A stretch of 32,828 bases of DNA from M3007 sp046155725 (GCA_046155725.1 JBJXFT010000097.1:1-32828), one strand, 5' to 3'. Counted from the stretch's first letter, positions 8,281 to 16,158 are shown. Notes: generated by a model not told the origin, from the sequence alone. Made by a program: numbers and translations.

Positions 8281-9425
8281 GCGATGGTTTCGTTGATAAT
8301 TTCCCAAATTTTGCTGTGGCGTTTTTCCACAGTGTATTTCTGACCAGTGCCGTGCGTGATGGCTCGGTCGAATTCTGAGTCATTCATAAGGCGGATGAAT
8401 CGCTTTCGGAAAGCGGCACCCCGTTTTCTCAGTATTTTTAATCTTTCGGGGTTATCTGCTGCCAAGCGAGCAAAAGAGACACTCAACACTTCAAACAGGG
8501 CCTTATTTATGGGCTTCCGTTTGGCACCTTCCTCGTAACGTTTGCGAAAGGCATCAATCTCAAAAATCTTCCAGGCCGTTTCCATCGCGCTCCGAAAGTT
8601 TTCTCTGAGTTGAATCAGGTTGGTACGGGGGTTTTTGATTTCTTTCATGCCTTTGTTCAGGAAGTTATCCATATCTGGCTCGTAGGCTTGAAAGCCCAAT
8701 AAATAGAAGGCCACAAAACGGGTAGTGAAGTCGCAGTCTTCCATGCGATTTTGAGCGATTTTCCAGACTGTGGCATTTTTAAAAGCTTCGTCATCGGCCA
8801 ATTCTTTTACCGTCGTGGCAGGCAGACCTTGGTTAAGCGCATGGCGAATCTCCTGCGCAGTTAGCATCAACCCTCCGGTATTGATGCGCTTGAAAAGGTT
8901 GAATTTTACCTCATCCGGAGTGCCTGCTTCGATGATATAAGCCGTGACTGGAGCTTCTTCGATAGGCCGCTGCAAGTCACGTGGCAATTCGTCAAATGAC
9001 TTGCCCTCAAACTGACGGAGATACTCCAGTCCGGTCAGGCGGAGGTTGTTTTCCTTGTCTATTACAAATCGCTTGATGGTGCTAAGCCTTTGCAGACCAT
9101 CCACTACTTCCCATTTGCTATCGTCTTTCCCATCAAAGTAAAAAGCCGGCAAGGGCAATCGGAGCAGCAAGGATTCTATCAAGCGGCTTTGGCGCTCGTC
9201 TTTCCAAACAAATAAGCGTTGAAAATCAGGGTTAAGGTGTATCTCGTCATTCGCCAGTCTTTTTATCAACATATCCAAGCTGATAATTCTGGGTGTAATT
9301 TTGATAGCTTTAGGATCGAACGGGACGGCGACGCTGTCTTCGTCTTCTTGGCCTGCATCCTCCACGGCTTTGTTTTCATCTTCAAATTCCGTTGGAATAC
9401 CGAGTGTTGCGCTTTCGAATATCAT
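8277..9425 (-). CDS. DUF262 (ParB/Srx-like, GmrS-type) protein
   Basis: The 382-residue product has a DUF262 domain, the ParB-nuclease-like fold of GmrS and related defence proteins that binds and hydrolyses nucleotides. Landmarks are NPDFQRLFVW (65-74), VVDGLQRLSTI (107-117, the counterpart of DGQQR) and FKRINTGG (178-185). The C-terminal third lacks the DUF1524 HNH motif found in GmrSD fusions. The N-terminal 35 residues are acidic and probably flexible. The ATG at 9425 is preferred over an upstream TTG at 9497, because a Bacteroidota -7 box (TAATTTTG) lies at 9465-9458 between the two. It heads the three-gene operon and overlaps the ATPase gene by 4 bases. The low GC relative to flanks suggests acquisition. 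Confidence 0.87.
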   Translation of the reverse strand: MIFESATLGIPTEFEDENKAVEDAGQEDEDSVAVPFDPKAIKITPRIISLDMLIKRLANDEIHLNPDFQRLFVWKDERQSRLIESLLLRLPLPAFYFDGKDDSKWEVVDGLQRLSTIKRFVIDKENNLRLTGLEYLRQFEGKSFDELPRDLQRPIEEAPVTAYIIEAGTPDEVKFNLFKRINTGGLMLTAQEIRHALNQGLPATTVKELADDEAFKNATVWKIAQNRMEDCDFTTRFVAFYLLGFQAYEPDMDNFLNKGMKEIKNPRTNLIQLRENFRSAMETAWKIFEIDAFRKRYEEGAKRKPINKALFEVLSVSFARLAADNPERLKILRKRGAAFRKRFIRLMNDSEFDRAITHGTGQKYTVEKRHSKIWEIINETIA

Positions 9426-9457
9426 CTGTGTATAAATTTGATCCTTTAATTTGTACG

Positions 9458-9465
9458 CAAAATTA
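9458..9465 (-). promoter_or_regulatory. Bacteroidota -7 box TAATTTTG for the DUF262 operon
   Basis: TAATTTTG matches the Bacteroidota consensus TAnnTTTG and lies 33 bases upstream of the DUF262 ATG. No well-spaced TTTG -33 element is seen. The box rules out the longer TTG start for the DUF262 gene if transcription begins here. Confidence 0.5.
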
Positions 9466-9716
9466 GAAAGATTCTCTAACAATGACCGCCTCAGCAAAAC
9501 ACCGGAAGGGTTTTGTCCTTACTGTCCCCCCCCTGCACCTGCTCCAACACCTATTTCACCGCTTGACTTCTACCAACGTAGAGAGTATGAGCTGATTGAA
9601 ACGTATCTGGCAGTATCAATTCTTTGGTAGTCTGTTTTAGTGTTAGGCCCACCGCTGCCCCAACTCCGCACCAGCCATTCGCCGTTTTTCAGCAAACCGC
9701 AGAAGTCCCAGAAAAA

Positions 9717-10619
9717 TCATTGCCGCAACCGCGCCACCATAATCCCCGTCTGCCCGCGCTGGGCGGCGAGGTATTGGGGCAAGGGCTGTTTCGACACGAT
9801 CACTTTTTTGCCCAGCGAAGAGGCGTGCATGAGGTGGATGCGCCCGTTGATCTGGACGGCGAAGCCTTGGTGCGCGATGTCGAGTTCGGGCTTCCAAGCC
9901 GTGAGCGAAATGATGTCGCCCTCTTGAAGGAGATGCTCCATTTGCGCCACGCGATTTTTGGGAATGAAGAACCATTGGTGCGCATTGATGCGCCGCTCGG
10001 CAGCGCGGATGGCTTGGAGCGTCTCCGCATTTTTGATCTTGGGGTATTTGGCGGGGCGGGCAGAGATGTAGCCGATTTTTTTTTGGTAAGGGATGCCGCC
10101 CATCGTTTCGGTGAGGTCTTGGAGGATGCCGCGCTTTTCCGCTTGCAAGAGCCATCCGGTGAAATAATGGATGCGCGAGCCGTAGCCTTTCAAGTTGCCG
10201 CCCCAGTACCTGAGTTCCTGCAAATGTGCTTTGTAAGATTCAAAATCTCCCGGCTCCGCCAGCGCGATGGCGAGGCTGTTTTCCACAAAAGTCCAGCAGT
10301 CCAATTGGCGGAGGTTGACCGTCAGACATTCCTTTGCCGTTCGGTCGAGCGTGCCGGTCAGGTAGGGCGTTCCTCGAAAAGTGTTCGCCACGGCGAGTGT
10401 TTGGGCGGGGAGGGAGCTTTGCGCGAGGGCCCGTTTTTGTTTTTCGAAGAATAGGAGCGAGTCTGGATTGTAGCGTACTTGAACTTCCCGAAAGTTCAAA
10501 ACTTTCGGGAAGTTGGCATACTGATAAATAGGCATTCCCCCCCATTGAGCGGCGAAGCCATTTGCCCAAAATGCCCCCCCCGAAATCAGTGCTGCCAACA
10601 GCAAGGCCAGTTTTCCCAT
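9717..10619 (-). CDS. DUF1460 protein, amidase-like NlpC/P60-superfamily enzyme
   Basis: The 300-residue product has an N-terminal signal sequence (1-22) and the DUF1460 signature LRQLDCWTFVENSLAIA (103-119), where Cys108 is the expected catalytic residue. Further family marks are GNLKGYGSRIHYFTGWL and a C-terminal segment HLMHASSLGKKV, whose histidine fits a Cys-His pair. DUF1460 proteins are exported and related to N-acetylmuramoyl-L-alanine amidases, so a role in trimming or recycling cell-wall peptides is likely. The ATG at 10619 gives a clean signal peptide and is preferred over the GTG at 10640. It lies 30 bases after the nupC-like gene, in the same direction. Residues 36-46 are encoded entirely by a palindromic element. 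Confidence 0.85.
   Translation of the reverse strand: MGKLALLLAALISGGAFWANGFAAQWGGMPIYQYANFPKVLNFREVQVRYNPDSLLFFEKQKRALAQSSLPAQTLAVANTFRGTPYLTGTLDRTAKECLTVNLRQLDCWTFVENSLAIALAEPGDFESYKAHLQELRYWGGNLKGYGSRIHYFTGWLLQAEKRGILQDLTETMGGIPYQKKIGYISARPAKYPKIKNAETLQAIRAAERRINAHQWFFIPKNRVAQMEHLLQEGDIISLTAWKPELDIAHQGFAVQINGRIHLMHASSLGKKVIVSKQPLPQYLAAQRGQTGIMVARLRQ
10482..10514. repeat. 33-bp palindrome in frame inside the DUF1460 gene
   Basis: Two perfect 15-bp arms (10482-10496 and 10500-10514, AACTTCCCGAAAGTT and its complement) flank a 3-base loop. The 33 bases correspond exactly to codons 36-46 of the DUF1460 gene, encoding NFPKVLNFREV just after the signal peptide. It would form a very stable hairpin in the mRNA. 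Confidence 0.85.
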
Positions 10620-10649
10620 TGTGTTTGTTTTGCGTACCACGTTTGCCTC

Positions 10650-11954
10650 CTAAAACAACAGCCCCGCCAGCGTGGCCGAAAGGTAGCTGGCCAAGGTGCC
10701 GGCGATGAGCGCGCGGAAAGCCAACTTCGCCAAATCGGCGCGGCGGCTCGGCTCGAGCGCCGAAATGCCGCCGATCTGGATGCCCACCGAGCCAAAATTG
10801 GCAAAGCCGCAAAGGGCGAAACTCACGATGGCGATGGTTTTTTCAGACAGCAAATTGCCCTCGATGATGGGCTTGAGTTGGAGGTAAGCCACAAATTCGT
10901 TGGCCACAAGTTTGGTCCCCATGAGCGCGCCGGCCTGCGGGGCTTCGTGCCACGGAACGCCCATCACAAAAGCAAAGCCCGAAAAAAGCCCGCCGAGGAT
11001 GCTGTTCAGCCCAAACTCTGGGTATCCGGCCAGGCCGCCCGCCGCGCCGAGCAGGTAGTTGATGAGCGCGATGAGCGCGAGGAAACCGACGAGCATCGCC
11101 AGCACGTTGAGGCCGACTTTGAGGCCGTCGGTGCAGCCGGCAGAGATAGCGTCCACGATGTTGGAGTGCTGCTTGCCCACTTTGAGTTTCACCACGCCCT
11201 GCGTCTCGGATTCTTCGGTTTCGGGCCATATAATTTTGGCGATGGCAAGCGCGCCCGGTGCGGCCATGATGCTGGCGGCGATGAGGTATTCGGCTTTTAC
11301 GCCAAACGCGATATACGCTGCCATCACCCCCCCGGCGATGCAGGCAAAACTGCCTGTCATGGAAGCCATCAGTTCGCTCATCGTCATGCCTTTCAGGTAG
11401 GGCTTGATCATGATCTGGGCTTCCACCTGCCCCACGAATGCGCTCGAAATATTGCTCAGGGCTTCCGCCCCGCTCACTTTCATGATGTAGTTCAGCCCCT
11501 TGGCGAGTTTCTCCACTATCCACTGCATGAGGCCGATGTGGTAGAAAATGTTGACCAGACAAGCCACGAAGATGATGGTGGGGATGATTTTGAAAAAGAA
11601 AATAAACCCGCCCACGAAGACCGGGTCGCCGAGGCCGTCCACGCTCCAAGGCTGCGCGCCCACGGTTTTTTCGGTGCTTTCGATGACCTTCCCAAACGCC
11701 TTGTCGTCGGCCAAAATGCCAAAAACAAAGCGGGCGCCCTCGACGGAAAAGTCCAATACTTTGGTGACTGCCTTGCCCAGCCAACCAAAAATGGCTTGGC
11801 CCAACCATGTTTTCAAAATGAACACCGCCAGCGCGGCTTGCAGCAAAAGCCCCATGCCCACCGTGCGGTAGTTGATGGCTTTGCGGTTGTTGGAAAGGGC
11901 GTAAGCGATGCCGAGGATAACTACGATGCCGACGAGGCCGATAAAACGATCCAT
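10650..11954 (-). CDS. nupC: Concentrative nucleoside transporter, NupC/CNT family
   Basis: The 434-residue inner-membrane protein imports nucleosides with a cation gradient. The CNT signature GTKLVANEFVAYL matches the conserved GxKxxxNEFVA(Y/M) motif. A Gate-type domain with GVMAAYIAFG precedes it, and a final hydrophobic helix ends in LAGLLF. The N-terminus has three tightly packed hydrophobic helices (1-60), and the length is close to that of E. coli NupC with a short extra insert. The start ATG at 11954 is unambiguous. It is co-directional with and 30 bases upstream of the DUF1460 gene, so the two probably form an operon. Its upstream region is filled by two 71-bp repeat copies. The substrate range (purine, pyrimidine or both) cannot be told from sequence. 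Confidence 0.9.
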   Translation of the reverse strand: MDRFIGLVGIVVILGIAYALSNNRKAINYRTVGMGLLLQAALAVFILKTWLGQAIFGWLGKAVTKVLDFSVEGARFVFGILADDKAFGKVIESTEKTVGAQPWSVDGLGDPVFVGGFIFFFKIIPTIIFVACLVNIFYHIGLMQWIVEKLAKGLNYIMKVSGAEALSNISSAFVGQVEAQIMIKPYLKGMTMSELMASMTGSFACIAGGVMAAYIAFGVKAEYLIAASIMAAPGALAIAKIIWPETEESETQGVVKLKVGKQHSNIVDAISAGCTDGLKVGLNVLAMLVGFLALIALINYLLGAAGGLAGYPEFGLNSILGGLFSGFAFVMGVPWHEAPQAGALMGTKLVANEFVAYLQLKPIIEGNLLSEKTIAIVSFALCGFANFGSVGIQIGGISALEPSRRADLAKLAFRALIAGTLASYLSATLAGLLF

Positions 11955-11982
11955 GATTTTTCGATTGACTTGATTGATCCGA

Positions 11983-12120
11983 TTGAGGGAGCGCGGGGTT
12001 TAGCCCGCTACATAAAACCGCCGAAATGTACGGCTGCACTTTTGAATGACTCGTTGAGGGAGCGCGGGATTTAGCCCGCTACATAAAAGTCGCCGAAATG
12101 TACGGCTGTGCTTTTGAATG
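11983..12120. repeat. Two tandem 71-bp copies of the dispersed GC-rich repeat
   Basis: Two units start with TTGAGGGAGCGCGG at 11983 and 12054, a period of 71 bases. Each continues through a TTTAGCCCGCTACATAAAA block to a small GCCG/CGGC hairpin and ends in CTTTTGAATG. They differ at only a few bases. In reverse orientation the core reads GTAGCGGGCTAAA-CCCCGCGCTCCC, the same element as at 24539-24644 and 29081-29330. The array fills the divergent gap between the nupC-like gene and the solo nuclease-domain gene. The ATG at 12118 is the tail of the second copy. Confidence 0.85.
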
Positions 12121-12195
12121 GAGGGAATTTTGCCCGATGTCCTACTTTCGCCCAAAGCCCACTGCTTGAACGCCCTCACCTTCCACCCGCAACCA

Positions 12196-12651
12196 ATGCT
12201 GCTCGAACTCGATTTCCTCCAATTCCAGCCCCGCCTCCGGCTTTCCAAATCGGGCGATTCGGCTTATGTGTTCGACCCCATCCGCCGCAAAGACGTGGCG
12301 CTCACGCCCGAAGAACTCCTGCGCCAATTGGTGTTGCTCTATTTCTTGGAAGAAAAAAAATACCCCGCGCACCGCATCCGCTCGGAGGTGGGAATCGAAG
12401 TGAACGGCTTGCGCCGCCGTTGCGACGTGGTGGTGTTCGATGCCGAAGTGAAGCCCTGGCTTTTGGTAGAGTGCAAATCGCCCAAAATCGCGCTCAACCA
12501 ACAAACCTTCGAGCAAGCGGCGCGGTACAACCTCGGCCTCCGCGCGCCCTTTTTGGCCGTCACCAACGGGCTGGCCACCTATTGTTGCTCGTTGGATTTT
12601 GAGCAAGGAAAGTTTGAGTATTTGCCCGGCTTGCCGGGCTACGAACTATAA
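12196..12651 (+). CDS. Solo HsdR N-terminal-like (HSDR_N_2) protein, predicted PD-(D/E)xK fold
   Basis: The 151-residue product is the stand-alone type I restriction HsdR-N-like protein common in Bacteroidota. It shows the PD-(D/E)xK set: E64 (SEVG), D77 (RRCDVVVFD) and E92-x-K94 (VECKSP), followed by QTFEQAARYN (103-112) and VTNG (122-125). The usual N-terminal motif FDPIRRKDVALTPEE is at 26-40. The ATG at 12196 is chosen because homologues begin close to MLLELDFLQF, and the upstream ATG at 12118 belongs to the repeat. No methylase, specificity or helicase gene is nearby, so this is not a restriction system as such. The 3' end contains a GCCCGGC/GCCGGGC hairpin, and the gene converges on the TonB receptor with only 10 bases between stops. 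The cellular role is unknown. Confidence 0.82.
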   Translation: MLLELDFLQFQPRLRLSKSGDSAYVFDPIRRKDVALTPEELLRQLVLLYFLEEKKYPAHRIRSEVGIEVNGLRRRCDVVVFDAEVKPWLLVECKSPKIALNQQTFEQAARYNLGLRAPFLAVTNGLATYCCSLDFEQGKFEYLPGLPGYEL

Positions 12652-12661
12652 GACGGCAGCC

Positions 12662-15043
12662 TCAAAACTCCACCCGCCAACTGAAATTGGGAATGGTGCC
12701 GAGTTGGTATTTCGTCTCGATACGGTTGGTATAGGCATCGTAGTAGTGGTAGGCCAGATTCTGCCGCCCCGTCAGGTTTTGGAGGTCGAGCGCGAACGTG
12801 GAGTTTCGGCGGTTGCCGAGGTTTTTGCGCCAGTACACGCGCAGGTCGAGGCGGAAATAGTCAGGGTATTGGTAGGTGTAGCCCCTTGTTTCATCAAAAA
12901 TCGTTGTTTGGGTTGCCCTGGAGACCGCGAGGTTGATATCGGCCTCCCGGGGGCTGCCTGCCCACACGGCCCTGGCATTCAGGCCGATGGTGCGCTCCTT
13001 GCCGGGGCGTTTTTCGCGCTGCCATTCTTTGCCGAAAGTCAGGTTGGCGATGTGGCCGATGTCCCAGCGAGAAGGGAGCCAGGCACCGCTGCTGCTGCGC
13101 TTGTATTTTGACTCAAAAATGCTGGTGTTGGCAAGCATAAACCAGCCATCGGCGAGGCGGCGCTCTACATTGAATTCAACGCCCGTGTTGCTGCCGCGCT
13201 CAATGGTATAAAAAAACTCGTAGTCGTTCGGCTGATACTCGCTGGCATTCAGGGTGGAAAATTGAATGGGCAACGAAGGCGCGAAGGCCTCTACCTTTTG
13301 GTGGTAAGCCTCTGCCTTGAACAACCAATTGGGAGCGATATCCCAAGTGTAGGCCAACGCAATATTCTTCCCTAACATGAAAGCCTGTTCATCGCTCAAC
13401 AGCCATTGAGGGGAGAGTTGGGTGTGAATGCCTGCCGAAAGGGAAAGACGGTGGCGTTTGGCCAATTTTTGGGACACTGCGAGGCGCGGCTCCCAATAGG
13501 CCGCGTATTCGGACAAGGAAGGGAAAGCGTTGTAAGGGTTTTTGAAATACAGGCTGTGCAAACCTATGCTGGCCGTGGTGTTCTGGTTTTTGCTGTTCCA
13601 AGCCACCTGCCCCCATGGCTGTAGGGAAAGGTATTTGTGGTTGGCTATTTCTTGATCTTGGGCGTAAAAGGGGGAGCTGGATTTTCCGAAAAAACTTTGG
13701 CGCGTCGCGGCGATGCCTCCAGACAGCCGGAACTGCCGCCACAAACGCTGCGAAACCGTGATGGCCGTCGAAATTTTGGATTCGTCAATATTGTCCCTGC
13801 TGTCGCGAAAGAAGTCCGTTGAGGAAATCGAAGCCCGATCGGTCGCTTGCCCAGAAGCCGCCACTGTCACTTTCACCCAAGCATTGCGCCACAGCGGCGA
13901 CCAATTCGACACCCCCAGCACACCCGTTTTTGATTGAAAGTCAATGTCAAAAAAATCCTTGTAGGCTTTTATCTCGCTGGTGTCGCTCTTGTGCCGGAAC
14001 GTGTTCTCGCTCAATCCGCCCAACCCAAACACCGACCAGCGCCTGCCCCGCCTCCCTTCAAAATCGAGCTTGAAAGACAAATCCTGAAAATTGATCTGCT
14101 CGTCGCCAAACGAAACGCCCAACTGCCCCAGCAGCCCTACCGTGGAATAGCGATAGTTGACAAGGTAGGAAGCATTCCGCTTTCTCTCACGACTTTCACG
14201 GCTCTCACCTCTCTCACCTCTAAGGGGGCCTTCGGCAGCCAAATCCAAACCTATAAGTCCGGCTTGCGCGGTGAACTCGTGCTGGCGATTGTTTCCCTTT
14301 CGCAGGTTCATGTCCATAATCCCGCCCAGCGCGTCGCCGTAGCCCGCCGGCATCGCGCCCGTGAGCAGCGAGGAATTGTCCAGCAATTGTGCCGAAAACA
14401 TCAGGATGCCACCGCTCGCGCCAGCAGGCCGGTCGCTGAAAGTGCCGGCATTGGGCAAGTGGTTGGGGTTCACGATGTCCACCCCTTCGAGCCGCCAGCG
14501 CACCGAGGCCGGGCTGTTGCCGCGTATGCTCAGGCTGTTGGTGCCGTCGTCGGTTTGCGCCACGCCGGGATAGGCGGTGGCGAGCCGAGCAGGGTCAAAA
14601 AACGTGGCCGGGAATCGCAGCGTCTGGTCGCGGGTGAGCGGGATTTCGCCGAGCGGGAGCGGCACGCGGCGTCCTGGCTGTGTGGCCGAGATGGTCACTT
14701 CTGCCAGTTGGGCCGCCGAGCGGCGCAGCGCAATGTCGAGCACTTGCTCCTTCCCTGCCGCCACGTTCACTTCGGCAATGGCTTGGGTTTCAAAACCCTG
14801 TGCCGTTATTTCCAGAGAGTAGTAGCCGGCGCGGATTTTTTCAAAAACAAATTCGCCCGCAGGGCTGGTGGCGAGCGAAATGGGCGCAGCCCCGCCACGG
14901 CTGTAGCGCAGCATCACGGTCGCGCCCGTCAGCGCACCGCCGTTGTCGGCATCTCGGATGGTGCCTCGCAGGGTTTGGGCTTGGGAGAGGAGCGAGAGGG
15001 TGAGGGAAAACGAGAGGGCAAGAATTTGTTTAGCGATAGTCAT
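12662..15043 (-). CDS. TonB-dependent outer-membrane receptor with N-terminal regulatory-like domain
   Basis: The 793-residue product is an energised outer-membrane importer. It has a signal peptide (1-22, ending SQAQ), a carboxypeptidase-regulatory-like/CarboxypepD domain (about 24-108), a TonB-box-like LAEVTISAT, a plug domain (about 140-265, with TNSLSIRGNSP and DALGGIMDMNLRKG), and a beta-barrel ending in WRVEF with terminal Phe. There is no adjacent SusD-like lipoprotein, so it is not a standard polysaccharide-utilisation pair. The substrate cannot be inferred. The ATG at 15043 is chosen because a TACTTTTG -7 box lies 27 bases upstream; a longer frame to 15106 would begin upstream of that promoter. 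The gene is divergent from a toxin-antitoxin pair. Confidence 0.88.
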   Translation of the reverse strand: MTIAKQILALSFSLTLSLLSQAQTLRGTIRDADNGGALTGATVMLRYSRGGAAPISLATSPAGEFVFEKIRAGYYSLEITAQGFETQAIAEVNVAAGKEQVLDIALRRSAAQLAEVTISATQPGRRVPLPLGEIPLTRDQTLRFPATFFDPARLATAYPGVAQTDDGTNSLSIRGNSPASVRWRLEGVDIVNPNHLPNAGTFSDRPAGASGGILMFSAQLLDNSSLLTGAMPAGYGDALGGIMDMNLRKGNNRQHEFTAQAGLIGLDLAAEGPLRGERGESRESRERKRNASYLVNYRYSTVGLLGQLGVSFGDEQINFQDLSFKLDFEGRRGRRWSVFGLGGLSENTFRHKSDTSEIKAYKDFFDIDFQSKTGVLGVSNWSPLWRNAWVKVTVAASGQATDRASISSTDFFRDSRDNIDESKISTAITVSQRLWRQFRLSGGIAATRQSFFGKSSSPFYAQDQEIANHKYLSLQPWGQVAWNSKNQNTTASIGLHSLYFKNPYNAFPSLSEYAAYWEPRLAVSQKLAKRHRLSLSAGIHTQLSPQWLLSDEQAFMLGKNIALAYTWDIAPNWLFKAEAYHQKVEAFAPSLPIQFSTLNASEYQPNDYEFFYTIERGSNTGVEFNVERRLADGWFMLANTSIFESKYKRSSSGAWLPSRWDIGHIANLTFGKEWQREKRPGKERTIGLNARAVWAGSPREADINLAVSRATQTTIFDETRGYTYQYPDYFRLDLRVYWRKNLGNRRNSTFALDLQNLTGRQNLAYHYYDAYTNRIETKYQLGTIPNFSWRVEF

Positions 15044-15069
15044 GGCCAAAAATTTTCTGATTGTGTTGG

Positions 15070-15077
15070 CAAAAGTA
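15070..15077 (-). promoter_or_regulatory. Bacteroidota -7 box TACTTTTG for the TonB receptor
   Basis: TACTTTTG (reading 15077 to 15070) matches TAnnTTTG and sits 27 bases before the receptor ATG. No good -33 TTG at the usual spacing was found. Confidence 0.45.
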
Positions 15078-15128
15078 ACCTTGCCTACCCACCTTCGCGC
15101 TCCCAACCAAAAAAGGAGTGAATGTTAT

Positions 15129-15162
15129 TTTGACACCCTTCCAAGGGCAAGTTGTATTTTTG
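15129..15162 (+). promoter_or_regulatory. Bacteroidota promoter for the DUF433/DUF5615 operon
   Basis: TTTG (15129-15132) and TATTTTTG (15155-15162) are separated by 22 bases, close to the Bacteroidota -33/-7 arrangement. The antitoxin ATG follows 14 bases after the -7 box, so the leader would be very short. Confidence 0.6.
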
Positions 15163-15176
15163 TAAAAAAATCAGCC

Positions 15177-15524
15177 ATGACCACATTGCAACAAGCAGAA
15201 ACTTTGCTCTCCCAACTTACTGAAAGGGAAACGGATATCCTGCTCAGCCGCATTTTTGACCGCCGAAAGAAAACAGCCAGAGGCATTGCGAAAACGCCCG
15301 GCGTTTGTGGCGGCAGAGCCTGCATCGAAGGCACGCGTATGCCCGTTTGGTCGCTGGTGAATCATCGTCATTTGGGTTTTACAGACGAGGAAATCTTGTA
15401 CAACTTCCCTACCATGACTCCCGTCGATCTGAAAAATGCTTGGGCTTACTACAACGCCCACAAAGCCGAAATTGAGGAAGATATCTTGGATAACTATTCC
15501 GATGAACAAGCTCTGGAAAACTGA
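15177..15524 (+). CDS. DUF433 antitoxin-like protein
   Basis: The 115-residue product has a DUF433 domain, the winged-helix-like DNA-binding fold found in antitoxins paired with DUF5615 toxins. The diagnostic stretch is TPGVCGGRACIEGTRMPVW (about 41-59), followed by GFTDEEILYNFPTMTPVDLKNAW with the family's YPTLT-like turn. The N-terminal 40 residues form a probable helix. The ATG at 15177 fits the promoter; a much longer frame starting upstream would run through that promoter and the divergent receptor's leader. It is followed after 3 bases by the toxin gene. DUF433 proteins probably autoregulate their operon and neutralise the partner. Base composition is lower in GC than in flanking core genes. 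Confidence 0.88.
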   Translation: MTTLQQAETLLSQLTERETDILLSRIFDRRKKTARGIAKTPGVCGGRACIEGTRMPVWSLVNHRHLGFTDEEILYNFPTMTPVDLKNAWAYYNAHKAEIEEDILDNYSDEQALEN

Positions 15525-15527
15525 CCT

Positions 15528-15884
15528 ATGGCAAAATTGTACACCAATGAAAATATGGATCACGCAGTCGTGGAAATGCTAAGAAGCCTGAACCACGATG
15601 TGCTGACAACGAAGGATGCCGGCAAAGCCAACCAAGGTATCCCCGACGACGAGGTCTTATCTTTTGCCCATTCCGAAAAACGGATCGTTGTCACGTTCAA
15701 TTACCAGGATTTTAAACACCTGCATCGCCTCTCCTCCCAACATTCTGGAATTATCATTTGCACAGAAGACCGCGATGTCTCTGCTTTGGCTTATCGCATC
15801 CACGCAGCGATAGAAGCATCAGAAGGCAATCTTGAAAATCAACTCATCCGCGTCAACCGTCCTAACCCCAGCCGGAAAACGTGA
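15528..15884 (+). CDS. DUF5615 PIN-like toxin
   Basis: The 118-residue product belongs to the DUF5615/Mut7-C-like PIN-fold family, presumed RNases that act as toxins. Acidic residues typical of the fold are visible: the N-terminal YTNENMD (5-11, where most members read DENV or similar), DDEVLSFAHSEKRIVVTFNYQDF with TFNYQDF in place of the usual T.D.DF, and TEDRDV. The replacement of the usual aspartates near TFNYQDF may weaken activity. It starts 3 bases after the antitoxin stop codon and is certainly co-transcribed with it. The target RNA is unknown. Confidence 0.82.
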   Translation: MAKLYTNENMDHAVVEMLRSLNHDVLTTKDAGKANQGIPDDEVLSFAHSEKRIVVTFNYQDFKHLHRLSSQHSGIIICTEDRDVSALAYRIHAAIEASEGNLENQLIRVNRPNPSRKT

Positions 15885-15961
15885 CGGATTCGAGCGGGTG
15901 CCGATGCCCAGTACACTCCCCACCTCTTTTTCGAGAGAGATAAGTACTTCGGCTAATTTGC

Positions 15962-16050
15962 TTCACCACGGAGAACACGGAGGGCACGGAGACTTTTCTC
16001 TTGAAAATCATTGCGTTAAACTCTGTGCCCTCCGTGTCCTCCGTGGTGAA
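15962..16050. repeat. 30-bp inverted repeat with CACCACGGAG arms
   Basis: Left arm 15962-15991 and right arm 16021-16050 are reverse complements over 30 bases with two mismatches. The loop is 29 bases. The arm is built of near-repeated ACGGAG words. Elements of this type are scattered in many environmental genomes. It may also end transcription of the toxin-antitoxin operon, but there is no T-tract. Confidence 0.75.
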
Positions 16051-16158
16051 TAAGTCAAACTAATTTGTGGTGGTTACTTAATCGCCCCCATCGCCGAAAT
16101 TATCCTCATTTTCACGCCCTGAAAACGAGCGGTTGGTCGGAGAACCAAAGCCCTGCAC

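Noticed and set aside
9451..9630. Plus-strand frame with a FCPYCPPPAPAP segment ending at a TAG at 9628
   Set aside because: It overlaps the promoter of the divergent DUF262 operon, has no ATG or ribosome-binding site, and only the end (FYQRREYELIETY) looks protein-like.
10479..12074. 531-codon plus-strand frame over the nupC-like and DUF1460 genes
   Set aside because: It is rich in His, Arg and Gly, has no motifs, and runs antisense to two clearly recognisable genes.
12118..12195. Upstream ATG at 12118 as the start of the solo nuclease-domain gene
   Set aside because: It lies at the end of a repeat unit, and the extra 26 residues precede the usual family N-terminus.
12196..12651. A type I restriction-modification system
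   Set aside because: Only the HsdR-N-like domain is present; no helicase part, methylase or specificity gene is found in the window.
13934..15121. 395-codon plus-strand frame opposite the TonB receptor
   Set aside because: Antisense to the receptor's regulatory and plug domains, with arginine- and alanine-rich composition typical of a shadow frame.
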